A DNA stretch of 64,000 bases from Urechis unicinctus (lineage: Eukaryota; Annelida; Polychaeta; Xenopneusta; Urechidae): assembly GCA_034190875.2 (NCBI GenBank), contig CM067345.1:22645438-22709437 (forward strand), read 5' to 3'. The notes beneath the pieces are model-generated. The model was not told the DNA's origin. It did no database searches and was given only the letters and a program-made list of their open reading frames with translations. Of the stretch, positions 54,501 to 64,000 are shown piece after piece (position 1 is the stretch's first letter; every line of letters starts with the position of its first letter). A program made the translations under genes and the position numbers.

Positions 54501-57500
54501 TGTATGAAGGCGATGATGACTGCTCATACCATTTTATGTGGCCCACAAATCTACTTTGCAATGAAGAGGTGAGTGCTCAGCACTTGTGTTGTATTATGGT
54601 TATCTGCACTATCAGTCTTCCTCGTAGAGGTAAATGATATAATTATATATTTACAAGAAAATAAACTTTACTTAACTTATAAACTGCTTGTTTTACATGA
54701 ACAAATACCTCTCCCATTTATCCAGTATAATTATACAATCTTGGACAAAAACTTGCTTTTCATAACTCGCTATATGTCCAAATTCCCCAACACTTCATGC
54801 AACTTTTTCTTACCCCCTTTTCCAGATTATATGCTTAGCTGAATCGAGTGGGAATGTGTTTGACCTTACTCCTCTGGCAAATGGGGATGGTCACTATATG
54901 GCTAGTAACCAAGTATCCTCCGGTTCTGTGTACATCAATGTATGTGGACCTCTGCGCCCCATCCTTGGTGTCCATTGCCCTGCCTCAGCATCTGCATGTT
55001 TGGTGACACCTGGAATCATGCCCCAGGTGATACATATTGATAGAGTCAGGCAGTTACATCAATAGAAACTGATTTTGGATCTGAGCTTGACTCCTAACTT
55101 ACTTACCTACTTACTTATGTATTTTGTGTGCTTATGTATGTTTGTGTATTTTAAGTAGTCATGTGCAGATTTACATTAAACATTACTTAAGTGTTATCAG
55201 TTTTAGTGAATAATGGCCATATGTTCACTCACATTTTCTTACACCTCAAAATCGTGAGTTTATCTGCAACAACATGGGTGCCTGACGCACAAAGGCTTGG
55301 ATTTGTATGAACAATATTTGAGTAACAAAATCCTAAAAAATTACATTTTGGCAGTTGCAATATTGCTGAAGGGAATTTTTTTTGGAGAGAGGGCCCAGTT
55401 TATTGCTGGTGTTCACAATAGTGGTGATTTGTTGGATCTAGGTGTTGTCATTGGGTAGGACTGGAGCCCTGCCCCAAGTTGACCCCGTCTCTCAGCATGT
55501 TGTCCTTGTTTACGACCATGGGTCTCCGTGTGCTGAAACTGGAAGGTTCTGGAAAACAACTGTACATTTCATCTGTGAAAGGGGACCCTCTCTTGTAAGT
55601 GATGTTGTTATATTGCTACCTGTCATCCAGTCACAGTAAACGGCATGCTTCATATCATGACAGCGATGGATGAGGATGATTGTAATGATTGGAAATATCC
55701 TAGAGGAAAGGGTTGAGGAAGAGCCAATATGCATTGACACTTCACCTTTATTGTCCCAATAGAGTCAGATATGCATTCTATGCTCAATGTTACCTTGTTG
55801 GACTTTCATCTCGGGTTTGTAATAGTATCATTATAGGTTTTGTGCCAAATGATTATGTAAGGGGCTATGTCAAAGCATCGCAATCATCCTCATCAAACTC
55901 CAGGATATCTCCTCTTTGTTGAATGAGACATATAACCCAATGTTTCATTTCATTTACTTTGACTATTGACCTAATTACAGGGGATACCATCTGTCAAGGC
56001 TATTGATGAAAGTGCCTGTGAGTATATGCTGGAGTGGAAGACAAATGTGGTTTGTCCAGCTGACACAAAACCTCTGCCTCCAGACCACTGCACCTATACT
56101 GACTCACGCACACAGGCAATCTATGACTTCAGTGCACTCACTCGCTCTGGTTCAAGTCCAAGCTATAAGGTACAATTTACTATATTGTCAAGGCCCCAAT
56201 TCAATGGACGCTACATTGTCAATGGTTCTCAACCATTTGCAAGTATGCATATTCTCTGTGCCCTGATGTGCTTGATTTGGACTTTAGTTGAAGAATCTTT
56301 ATTTTCTGACTAACCTGGTCAGTTTAACCCAAGATGTGGTGCTTGTTGATGTAACAACATGTGAATGTCATGTGGCTTATTATTTCAATATAAATGTAAA
56401 ATCAGCTTGAGTTGATATGACCATCTTACCATTTGTCAATCCTATCACACTAGATATGTTGCTGTTGACTTATGCATGTATAGTTGTAGGACCTTACCTC
56501 TATTTTGGTCCATTCAGGTACCTGGTTCACCCTACACCATCAACATCTGTGGTGCAGTGACCTCACCCCACACAGGCTGTAGTCACTCGGCTGTGTGCAG
56601 TGTTATAAATGACGCTGCTCTATCCTATGGTGCTCCAGAGTCCACTTCCTTCATACATGAAGGCCCCATCATCAAAATGGCTTTAACCAATGGCAGTAGT
56701 TGTCCATCCCAAGGTGCAGTTAATCTGTATTTATCTGGACTTATTTGATGTTGATCAAGAGTGATGACTGTGGTGCCATTTTAGCTCTGCTCTGTCTGAT
56801 GTGTGACTCTTAAGTTATAAAAAAAACTGATGAAATTTCTCCTGTTCAAGGTTCAACAATATTGAAAATTTTAATTAAAGTTTCATTGCAAGCTGTAGAC
56901 CTAAGGTACCTGCCATTACTTACGGGTATAAAATATATTTCAGGTGGCTTTAGGTTGGAGTGGTGATCAGGGACCATGAACAATGTTAAAGGATGCATTT
57001 TTGCTGCTTCTGTAGGGAATGTATGTTTGCATGTCTGGGTGTGTGCATGGGGGGGTGGGGTTCGAAGGGTGGGATCGTTTGAGTGTTTGTCAGGTTTCTG
57101 TGTTGCGATGCATTTGTATTTGGGATGGGTGCTTATATGTTTCTGTACTGGCATCTCCAGCTGGAAGAACCAGGTCGGCTTACATCTTGTTCGAGTGTGA
57201 TCGGGCTGGTGAAGGCTCGCCAGAGCTCTCTTCTGTAAGTAGCTGATAGGCATCAACCTGCCTAGATATACAAGTTTAAGACAATACCATTAGACAATAT
57301 CAGGTTAGGATGAGGCAACAGCTGATGACATGGCTTAAGTCACTTCTGATGTGTTCAGGGTGACTCGTGTGTTGTCGTCTTCTCATGGAAGACAGTACAT
57401 GCCTGTCCGCCGGTGGTGATGACATGTGCCTTCACACACAATGCAGCTTACTATGACATCACTGCTCTGTCCAGCACCCAAGGAAACTGGCAGACTGTAG

Positions 57501-60500
57501 ACCAAGCTGGCAATCAGTATGTGGATTTTATGTTAGATTTTGTTAGTCGTTACTGTTGCTGTCTATGTCCTCCCATGGTTGCAGACTTGTTTCATGTATT
57601 ACATATACAAATTGACATTTAACTATGTTGACTGGGAATTTTTTTGTCATGTAGCAAAAATATTGAGTTTAGATATTGCATACCAATAAAATTACTGTTA
57701 AGTGTTTTTGTGCATGTGAATGTCAACAGGGAAATGTTTCTCTTCTAGCTCTGAGCTAACATATCTTAGGTGTTCATTGTGATTTTTGAGGTTAATACTC
57801 TTTGTTGCAGTTATTGGATCAATGTTTGCCATGGTGTCAGTGGAGCACCAGATGGTTGTCATGGTGACTCAGCTGCCTGCATGCAGTCTAAGGACGGTAC
57901 ATCAGTGGTATCACTAGGGATGACGAATACTCAGAGGATGTCATGGAGTGGTGAGAATATTATGCTTTTCAGTGCTGTGTATGTCAGCAAGATCTTAACC
58001 TTAACTCTGTACTGTTTGCCTGTGGTTTTATTGGGTTATATTGGAACCGTTTTTCTTGGAACCATGTGTTCATTCTCAGGTGTCATTTTTCATAAATCAT
58101 GGGTCTATAGTGAGAGAAGTGCAACTTTTCTTTGTCTTCGCCCCCTCTATATTGACTCAAGATTCCAAAAAGGCTTACAAATCCATAAACTCGTATTATT
58201 TTGAATTCTTTTTCTCTCTTTGTGTAGATTCCCCATCAGGTATTGTCATTGAGTACAGCAAAGGGTCAACAAGTGCATGCAGCAATGGCCGTGAAGCACA
58301 AACTCACCTCATTCTCACATGTTCTTCTGGATTTGGCTCACCTGCCTTTATCAAAATGTGAGTCTCACCTGTTCCAATGAACCATATTTTACTTCAGTAA
58401 AACCCTTATAGGAAAAAAACAGTACTCTCAATCTACTTGTCATGTGTAGGTCTGAAGAGAACGGTTGCACCTTCTATTTTGAGTGGACAACTTCCTTGGC
58501 TTGTGAATATCAAAGGTAAGATGCCATTTGAGATTCCCTAATCACTTTTTATAATTTCCCTGTAGATAGATAAGTGTGACTGAAGGTATGTGTGATAATA
58601 CAAGGTAGCATTATGTTTCTGTTTGTTACATTACCTAGTAGAATCGTCCCTGTGGGTCCAGTTGTTTCAGTGCAAAGAAGTCTTCTTGGAAAGCTATCTT
58701 TATTTCAAATTCCTATCACTGTTGTTTACTGTGTGATAAGGGCACCAGCTGTTGTGAATGGTTGGAGGATCAATGATACAGCGACTGGTCAGATATTTGA
58801 CCTTACTCAGCTCGGTATTGACAAGTAGGTTATCATCTGATTTGCACATTAAGGATAATGGTGGTGGTGGGTAGGGGGGTGTTTTATGGAGAAGTCATTA
58901 CCAAGTAGGCTGCATGTAACTAGGTTATGAATGGATGATAAACTTAAGATATGCAGACATTTTTGTGGCTAATTCTAAGGAGTGGCACGGGTATTTTTAC
59001 CAGCAGCCTTCAAGGTCTCAGGAATCTGGAATCTCAATAATCTAAAATAATGACGGCTTTATCATTGACATATATCATGATAACATATTGTATGATTTGT
59101 TCACTCTCCATGGCAGACATATTTGACACTATGCTAACATAACATCTCTGCAATAGTTAACGGAGCGCATGCGATTTGACCCAGTTTAAACCTCTGACCG
59201 GGTGATAACAAGCAGCGCGCGTCAAACATAAACAAACATGAATGGTCAACATGAATGGAGCTTATCGGGGAAGCTCGGAAGTAAGCCCTTCTGTGGGAAA
59301 TAAAGCTGTGTTTACTGTCCACAAAGGCAGCATTTTTATGTCTTTGATTATGAACTTTCTTTGCTTTATACGCTGCAGTTATTTAGGTTATATAACCAAG
59401 GCCCTGCATTCACAAGTATTAAATTTTGGCAAATCTTATTCTAACATTAGCAGTCCAAGTCTTTTTATTTTTTCCATAAAACATGTGAACTGCCATCGGG
59501 GGGACTGCCGCCATTTTTAGAAACACTTGACGACCATGAAACGTCCGCGGAACTATTTTTTCGATAAATGCCTCATTTTGGACCTACTGAAAAGTTTTCC
59601 ATAACAAAATGTATATTATTCTTCTAATCGAACTCAGTAGATAATATTTTTGTAACATTAAAGAGTTGATAATTCGTATCAACATTTCTCGCGTAATGGC
59701 CCGAATTTGCCCCAAAGTTATCTGTGTGGTGCAGAGGCATATCCTAGCCTGCGCAGAAGCCGATGCGTAAGGAGATCGTGAATTGTTGTTATGGAAATAT
59801 TATAATGACTTACATATGATGACAGATGTTTAGAATAATGTAAAGATTGACATATAGTGTTATTGGCATGTTATATTATTACAGTGTATTTAAGATGTTG
59901 TTTGTAACATACATTAACGCTATTGGTGTGGTTGGCAATGTAGAACTCACTCTGTCCCTGATGCTGCCTCATCCTTTCTTATAAACCTCCATCAATCAAT
60001 CGGGAAGGGCTGCCCAGAACACACAGCTGTGTGCCGTCTGGATTCACAGAACCAAGCCTTGAGTGTAGGAGACACCAGCAAAATGAAGTTCTATGTGCGA
60101 GGTAATGCTGCTATGAGAGTCATATAAACAATTAGAACAACGATTGTTGGTTGTCATTGTGGTATCCTGCTTCTTTTTGTTGTTGTTGTTGTTGTTGTTA
60201 AACCTCAATGAATTTCATTGGTAGTCAAGGTTACTGTATACTTTCATTATCCTGGTAATGTATCCCCTTCCATTCTCATCATCTTAACCAAAGGGAGAAA
60301 AGATGGGTCAGTCTTATGATAGTGTACATCAGGCCTTATAGCATTTTATGAGAAAACTACCTCCAACTTACATTTGAGGGTGGTGGGTAAGTTTTCTTAC
60401 AGACACTTGAGGGTGGGGGTTAGTTTTCTTGACACTTGAGGATCTGGGCTGAAAAAAATGCTACTTACACCCAGATAGTAAAATATGCTCATTGCCAAAC

Positions 60501-62263
60501 AAGTTTTATTATGGAAATCTTCTGTGTAAATGATCACCTTATGTAATCACTCATTCTCAATTACAATTAACCATGCAGGCAATCTGGCCTAACTTATAAA
60601 AGTGCTCTAGACTATCATATTTATTACTTATATGCATGACTATGGAGAATACGTCAGGTACTTAATGAATTGACTGAGCTCAATGTAATGGATTGACTTG
60701 AGCAAATGAGTAGGTATTACCTGAAAGTGTTTCACATAGTTAACATACTTGTATCCCATTCACTTCTGTTCTTGTCGGAATACTATCACTGGTGACCGTC
60801 ATCTGAATAATAGGATCTGAATTGGAAGCTGAGTTCCAGACTGACAAACCTTGTTCAATGATGCCTACACGCCACGTCAGCAGTATCATCGTCTTCTTCT
60901 GCAATAGCTCAAAGGTATGCTCACATTTGCATGCTGGGGCACTGTCCATATATATATATAACATATTTTAACATAAAAGATTTAATGAAAAAATCAGCAT
61001 TAAAAATATGGTCAGCATCTAGTAGTCTTTAAGCAGCTTTACCCCTAAATGTGATAAATTTATATTTATACATGATTATATTGATTGTTAAATGTGCAGG
61101 ATCAGTCATTGGTGATTAGGAGCACATCCTCTTGTGAATACATCTTTGATTGGTATACTCCTGCAGCTTGCCCGTGAGTACTCCCAAAAATAGTGAACAA
61201 ATTATTGGAAACAACAGATATTTGGCTATCTCTAAAATTGCCCCTGTCCTATGCTACCAGAATGTGATTCCAAGTGGCTGTGTGTAGGGTGAGTGACGGA
61301 ACAGGCAAGAGGGATGCTGGCAGTGGTCACGTTCACACTTCACTCATCATTGTTCTGGTGTTGTGTTCACTCCTCCTCATCACCATCATCTTAATCTTCA
61401 TCAAAAGGGAGAGAAGGTGGGTCACCATTATTGTATTTCAGACATCATAGCGTTTACAATGGAACATGTCATAGCGGATGGTTCATGCCAGGGAGAGATG
61501 GGTAATGAGGGGAAGGGGAGGGCAAGGTACTTATTCTGTTCATCAAAGTTGATATCCATATCCATATGGCTGTCTGGAATCACTGACATAGTTACTGGTA
61601 CATTATGAATGCTGTCAACATTGAACAATGTCCCATTTAATTCATAGTATAATGATGTTTTCCCTTAATGATATTATGTTTACAATCTTATCCTTAAAAT
61701 GTGACATTCAGATGCACCAATACTCAGTCAAAAAATTATGTTTGCAAAAGGGTTTTAATTATATTAGCTGATGTCTGCCCCTGGTCAACATTTGATACAA
61801 TCATTGTTTTGTGTACAATGCAGGCGTAGGTTTGAACATTGGTGGAGGGGGCTTTTAACCAAGCGCGCTGAGAATGGCATGAGATACTCTCAAGTAAGTC
61901 AGTCATGTATTCCACATGGCTTGATGTTTGAGTTTCTCATACTCCTGGATAAATGTGTGAAGATTCATTTCTATGGGTGAATGAAAAACTGACATACTCT
62001 GACACCCATTCAAACAAATTTTTAATAGAAATACTTGTGTTGAATACCACAAAAGCTTTGAAGCTATTTATTCATTTTTGTCCAATTTTAATTTCTTTGT
62101 AATGTTTCAGCTCTCAGCCCTGGCAGATGGTGATGACATTGGAGATCTGGAGCAAAATACTTTACTGAGACAAACCACATCCCCTTCATCAGAGTATGGT
62201 ATATCACAGCAAGGCAACATACAGAAATTCAATGATGACAGCGATGAGGATATGTTATTATAA
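36460..62263 (+). CDS. IGF2R: Cation-independent mannose-6-phosphate receptor (IGF2R), complete, 42 exons
   Basis: The product carries mannose-6-phosphate-tagged lysosomal enzymes from the trans-Golgi or cell surface to endosomes. The predicted protein is about 2295 residues (human receptor 2491): signal peptide, 15 MRH (CIMR) domains, one transmembrane helix, and an ~80-residue cytosolic tail. The C-x-Y-x-F-x-W-x-T-x-x-A-C signature ends almost every domain (for example CTFYFEWTTSLAC in domain 14). The mannose-6-phosphate-binding Gln-Arg-Glu-Tyr set is complete only in domains 3 and 5. The fibronectin-II insert of vertebrate domain 13 is absent. All exon phases close. Weak points are the donor of exon 1, the junction of exons 13-14, and the missing piece of domain 8 near 49152-49598. 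Difference in length from human comes mainly from the shorter tail, the absent FnII insert and the incomplete domain 8. Confidence 0.9.
36768..36842. repeat. Degenerate tandem repeat of GTTTCGTACAC
   Basis: Four copies of a ~20-bp unit built on GGTTGTTTCGTACAC (one copy GTTTGGTACAC) lie in IGF2R intron 1. The nearby 37010-37060 has a similar array based on AACTCGGCCA and AGTCGGCCAC. Confidence 0.6.
37298..37717 (+). pseudogene. MULE (Mutator-like) transposase fragment in IGF2R intron 1
   Basis: The open frame carries WYEDATFKVVRSPYQQLLSI (start of the MULE catalytic domain), then VVLDFETALWNSI with the catalytic-type D-F-E, then GCTFHWAQAICRKVQSLGLA, the G-C-x-F-H-W-x-Q-A block. The usual W-x-x-D-G-T-F motif is changed to Y-E-D-A-T-F. 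Only about 125 residues remain: no DNA-binding domain, no SWIM zinc finger and no terminal inverted repeats. It stops at 37715-37717. Dead copy. No start context is claimed, because the open frame is only a slice of the original gene. Confidence 0.75.
37727..38830. repeat. Degenerate ~167-bp tandem repeat in IGF2R intron 1
   Basis: The unit begins GGGAATAATTTTTGATGGCA and includes CAGCCCCAAATTACACATGG and GAGTTATTATTGAAAAAC. Clear starts occur at about 37727, 37861, 38029 and 38196, with weaker copies at about 38500 and 38690. Unit spacing is 134-168 bases. The array begins directly after the MULE fragment, so it may be the internal or terminal part of that element. Confidence 0.75.
38835..39050 (+). 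mobile_element. SINE-like repeat with shared 3' end
   Basis: Starts with AAAAGCAGCAGAGCTTCAGG, has a T/C-rich middle, and ends with GGCACCATATAACTTGTCAG, GTGTTGGTGTGCC and a CCTTACCTTAC tail. The 3' end matches 24296-24355; the 5' head matches 63640-63681. Confidence 0.55.
39558..49151 (+). CDS. IGF2R: IGF2R exons 2-19: MRH domains 1 to most of 8
   Basis: Exons: 39558-39837, 40138-40366, 40676-40875, 41150-41318, 41567-41747, 41958-42058, 42463-42615, 42839-42973, 43288-43443, 43876-44013, 44135-44321, 44766-45055, 45616-45788, 46350-46517, 46812-47021, 48178-48322, 48479-48772, 48955-49151. Domain 3 (exons 6-8) has Gln in AACQIDP, Arg in FHRTTVIKFEC, and Glu and Tyr in DEDECTYIF: the full Q-R-E-Y set. 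Domain 5 (exons 12-13) also has it (VCQVD, HYRQTEIDFLC, SETAKGYSFLW), with the first cysteine of the last pair replaced by Lys. Domains 1, 2, 4, 6 and 7 lack the set. The end of exon 13 may be 45053 or 45055; I chose 45055 because it keeps phase with exon 14. Confidence 0.82.
46140..46345. repeat. Degenerate TGGTTATT repeat before IGF2R exon 15
   Basis: Many imperfect copies of TGGTTATTCATC or TGGTTATTGG in a 200-base stretch, ending at the splice acceptor of exon 46350-46517. Confidence 0.6.
47615..47701. repeat. Three perfect copies of a 29-bp unit
   Basis: 47615-47643, 47644-47672 and 47673-47701 are identical (start GGTACTGAGTGCACCAGTAT). They lie in the IGF2R intron between exons 16 and 17, a young duplication. 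Confidence 0.9.
49599..61173 (+). CDS. IGF2R: IGF2R exons 20-39: end of domain 8 to MRH domain 15
   Basis: Exons: 49599-49812, 50262-50624, 50979-51045, 52868-53015, 53263-53386, 53703-53828, 54309-54568, 54826-55026, 55442-55594, 55981-56169, 56518-56713, 57161-57234, 57359-57516, 57811-57950, 58228-58357, 58450-58515, 58741-58824, 59944-60101, 60814-60914, 61100-61173. Domain 9 has the Arg (RPRTTTIDFRC) but Leu instead of the Gln and no Glu or Tyr. Domain 11 has Gln (GSCQVD), Arg (ENRSTIIDFVC) and Tyr but Asp for Glu. Domain 15 lacks the Arg and Glu. No FnII insert is seen in domain 13 (exons 29-32). Exon 20 may extend upstream to 49443. Confidence 0.8.
51270..51785. repeat. 53-bp minisatellite in IGF2R intron 22
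   Basis: About nine copies of a 53-base unit (start CAGTCTCATCCATCACAATC) with few changes, located after exon 50979-51045. Copies differ mainly at TCTCATCC/CCCATCC; the first copy is longer (59 bases) and one is two bases shorter. Confidence 0.9.
61288..62263 (+). CDS. IGF2R: IGF2R exons 40-42: transmembrane helix and sorting tail
   Basis: Exons 61288-61416, 61824-61893 and 62111-62263 (stop TAA 62261-62263). A helix LIIVLVLCSLLLITIILIFI is followed by a basic stop-transfer KRERRRR. The tail of about 80 residues contains RYSQL (Y-x-x-L, the AP-2/clathrin internalisation type, at the place of the vertebrate tyrosine signal), EQNTLL ([DE]xxxL[LI], AP-1/AP-2 type), and a C-terminal acidic cluster with FNDDSDEDMLL. 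The vertebrate equivalent binds GGA proteins through D-x-x-L-L; here the order is D-E-D-M-L-L, which fits [DE]xxxL[LI] exactly but D-x-x-L-L only if Met replaces the first Leu. The tail is about half as long as in vertebrates. Confidence 0.88.
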
Positions 62264-62667
62264 CAGACACTAAAGGCTTGTTCTCATGTTGATATTGTTC
62301 AGCCACGTACATATGTTTGCTGATACGCGCCATTCGTACAGACATGCCAGTTTGTTCATTTTGTCAAATGTGATAATGAATGCTGTTTAATTTTTGACAT
62401 TGTTGTGGAAAAGAATTATGATTAATCAATGAATTGGCAAAAATATATGATGCACATGTTACTTAACATTTTGACCTTGGCATTAATAACTTTGGTAACC
62501 ATCAAACCTTGGCATCAGTTGACATTCATTGGATCATAATCATCTTTTGACAAGGCCCTACATTTGGCCTCATTGATAATTTTTATATTGGTGACCAAGA
62601 CCATTGGTGGTTGTTTTATATATAACAAAACAACTAGTACAAGCTATTTCGTATATAAATATGTAAT

Positions 62668-62670
<3 letters not shown>

Positions 62671-62761
<91 letters not shown>
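62671..62761. repeat. (TA)n microsatellite in the IGF2R 3' region
   Basis: Uninterrupted TA dinucleotides for about 91 bases, about 400 bases after the IGF2R stop codon, probably within the 3' UTR or just past it. Confidence 0.95.
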
Positions 62762-62763
<2 letters not shown>

Positions 62764-63551
62764 CTTCCAAATATTAATATTTGATGTTACTCAGTCTTCC
62801 TTTGGAGAAGTACTCCTTTCTGCTTCACTTTTGCCTTATTGGATTCCATTGCTTGTTTCTGAATGAATCAGTATATTGGTTATGTCATTATGGGATGTTG
62901 GTGATGCATTTATATATGCTTATTTGTGAATGTCTACATTCCATATTTTGTCTCAGTTTTACTTTTCTTTTCTCATTGAATGTTAATTATTGCTTGAAAA
63001 CTTGCCATGACATTAGGAATTTCTCCTTTGCTTTCTAATAGATAAATACATATTTCTTTTGTTCTGTCATTCTGCACTTATCTTGTTGTTCTTAATCCAG
63101 TTGTATTCTTAAGTGCCTTTTACTTTATTCCGAATGGGGCAATTACCTATTGACTATCATTTTATGAGTATGTATCAAATCTCCACCTGCTCATAACTTT
63201 TCCTCAGATTTGATAACTTGTTATTATTTTGTTTTTCTTCATGTGTGATTATGAGTTTAGCAGAGGTTCATTATTGAATATGAGCAGCGATTGGTCAGCT
63301 CTGGTGGCACCCAGATCTTTGACTTGCAATGTTCTGTAATATGCAAATGCATTGTTATTTTTTTTGCATATTTTTGATAAATTCAGGTGGATATTTGAGA
63401 TTGATCAGTCTATTTTTATATTAATTACCCCATCATTTTAGCTCTGCTAATCCAAGTGAAAATCCTTATCATTGCCATTTGATTGGACTTTCTGCTGAGG
63501 TAGGCTTCATGAGTGTGCAGTTTGAAGACACAGACTGCCATGTTGCATACT

Positions 63552-63557
63552 AATAAA
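63552..63557 (+). promoter_or_regulatory. Candidate polyadenylation signal of IGF2R
   Basis: AATAAA in the context CTAATAAAGAC, the first canonical hexamer that I noticed downstream of the stop. An earlier non-canonical signal cannot be excluded. Confidence 0.4.
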
Positions 63558-64000
63558 GACGCTGTGCTACAAGCACCAAATAGTCTTGGATGTAGGTCAT
63601 GGGATTGCATTTATTAAACATTGTGATCATTGAAAATTGTATCAAAAGCAGCAGAGCTTTGGGGTCTATTGGCCTCTTGTTTGCATTATTGTCTGTTACA
63701 TAGGATTCTCATTGTCAAAGAACATAGTTGATTTGCTAGATATTCACTTTCATGGACCTACAATATGAAAAAATACACCTTTATCATCACTGAAACAAAT
63801 TTGCACTTTGGCTGGACTTCCTGCGCTTAACAGATTTGTAATGGAACAACTTTTACAATATTGGTGTCCAAAGATTACGATTTTGCAGTCTATTGGCAAC
63901 AGCATCAAGAAAAAATAGTTGTGTATGAACAGGGTGTTGATTTTTCCGCAAATTATTTCCTTTGAGAGCCAAACGTACATTGTTAAAATAGCTTAATTTA

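Larger units (their letters stand above)
62264..64000 (+). other. IGF2R 3' UTR or downstream sequence
   Basis: AT-rich, no coding frames that I can support. A consensus AATAAA is at 63552-63557; if used, it gives a ~1.3-kb 3' UTR containing the TA run. The block 63640-63681 repeats the head of the SINE-like element at 38835. Beyond it nothing is recognised to the window end. Confidence 0.45.

Overview
The window is animal (metazoan) DNA. Coding sequence is split into many short exons with GT-AG borders, introns are AT-rich, (TA)n/(TG)n microsatellites are long, and dispersed transposon remnants are frequent. The gene content (a huge EB/EGF-module receptor, a GalNAc4S-6ST/CHST15-type sulfotransferase, an ARM-TIR-SAM protein, a 15-domain cation-independent mannose-6-phosphate receptor, and DIRS/Gypsy/MULE remnants) fits a marine invertebrate. 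A mollusc or other lophotrochozoan is my best guess, but the species cannot be fixed from the sequence alone.

Layout. (1) 169-19271, plus strand: the 3' part of a very long type I membrane protein gene. I resolve 43 consecutive exons, each encoding one six-cysteine EB/EGF-like module, all with phase-1 borders, then a juxtamembrane exon, a transmembrane exon and a cytoplasmic-tail exon. The 5' end lies outside the window. (2) 10951-12333, minus strand: a complete intronless sulfotransferase gene nested inside the intron between modules 28 and 29. (3) 19440-30900: gene-poor repeat-rich DNA with a broken Gypsy-type integrase and PHD-finger remnant, a SINE-like repeat, a broken DIRS-type element (RNase H plus tyrosine recombinase), several perfect or near-perfect inverted repeats, a G-rich minisatellite and long TA tracts. 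(4) 30914-34158, minus strand: a seven-exon gene for a protein with armadillo-like repeats, a proline-rich linker, a TIR domain that keeps the SARM1-type catalytic glutamate position, and a C-terminal SAM domain. (5) 34159-36459: a divergent intergenic region holding two E-box/CLEAR-like sites. (6) 36460-62263, plus strand: a complete IGF2R/CI-MPR gene in 42 predicted exons (about 2295 residues): signal peptide, 15 MRH domains, one transmembrane helix and a sorting tail. Intron 1 contains a MULE transposase fragment, a degenerate ~167-bp repeat array and a SINE 3' end.

How they relate. The genes do not form one pathway. The MPR would carry mannose-6-phosphate-tagged lysosomal enzymes, and its upstream CLEAR-like sites suggest control by TFEB/MITF-type factors. 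The sulfotransferase is a Golgi enzyme for glycan sulfation. The ARM-TIR-SAM protein is a candidate NAD-cleaving innate-immunity or cell-death factor. The EB-module receptor is a surface protein of unknown ligand. All exon borders were placed by eye from splice consensus, reading-phase continuity and domain homology. Phase closes without error in all three multi-exon genes.
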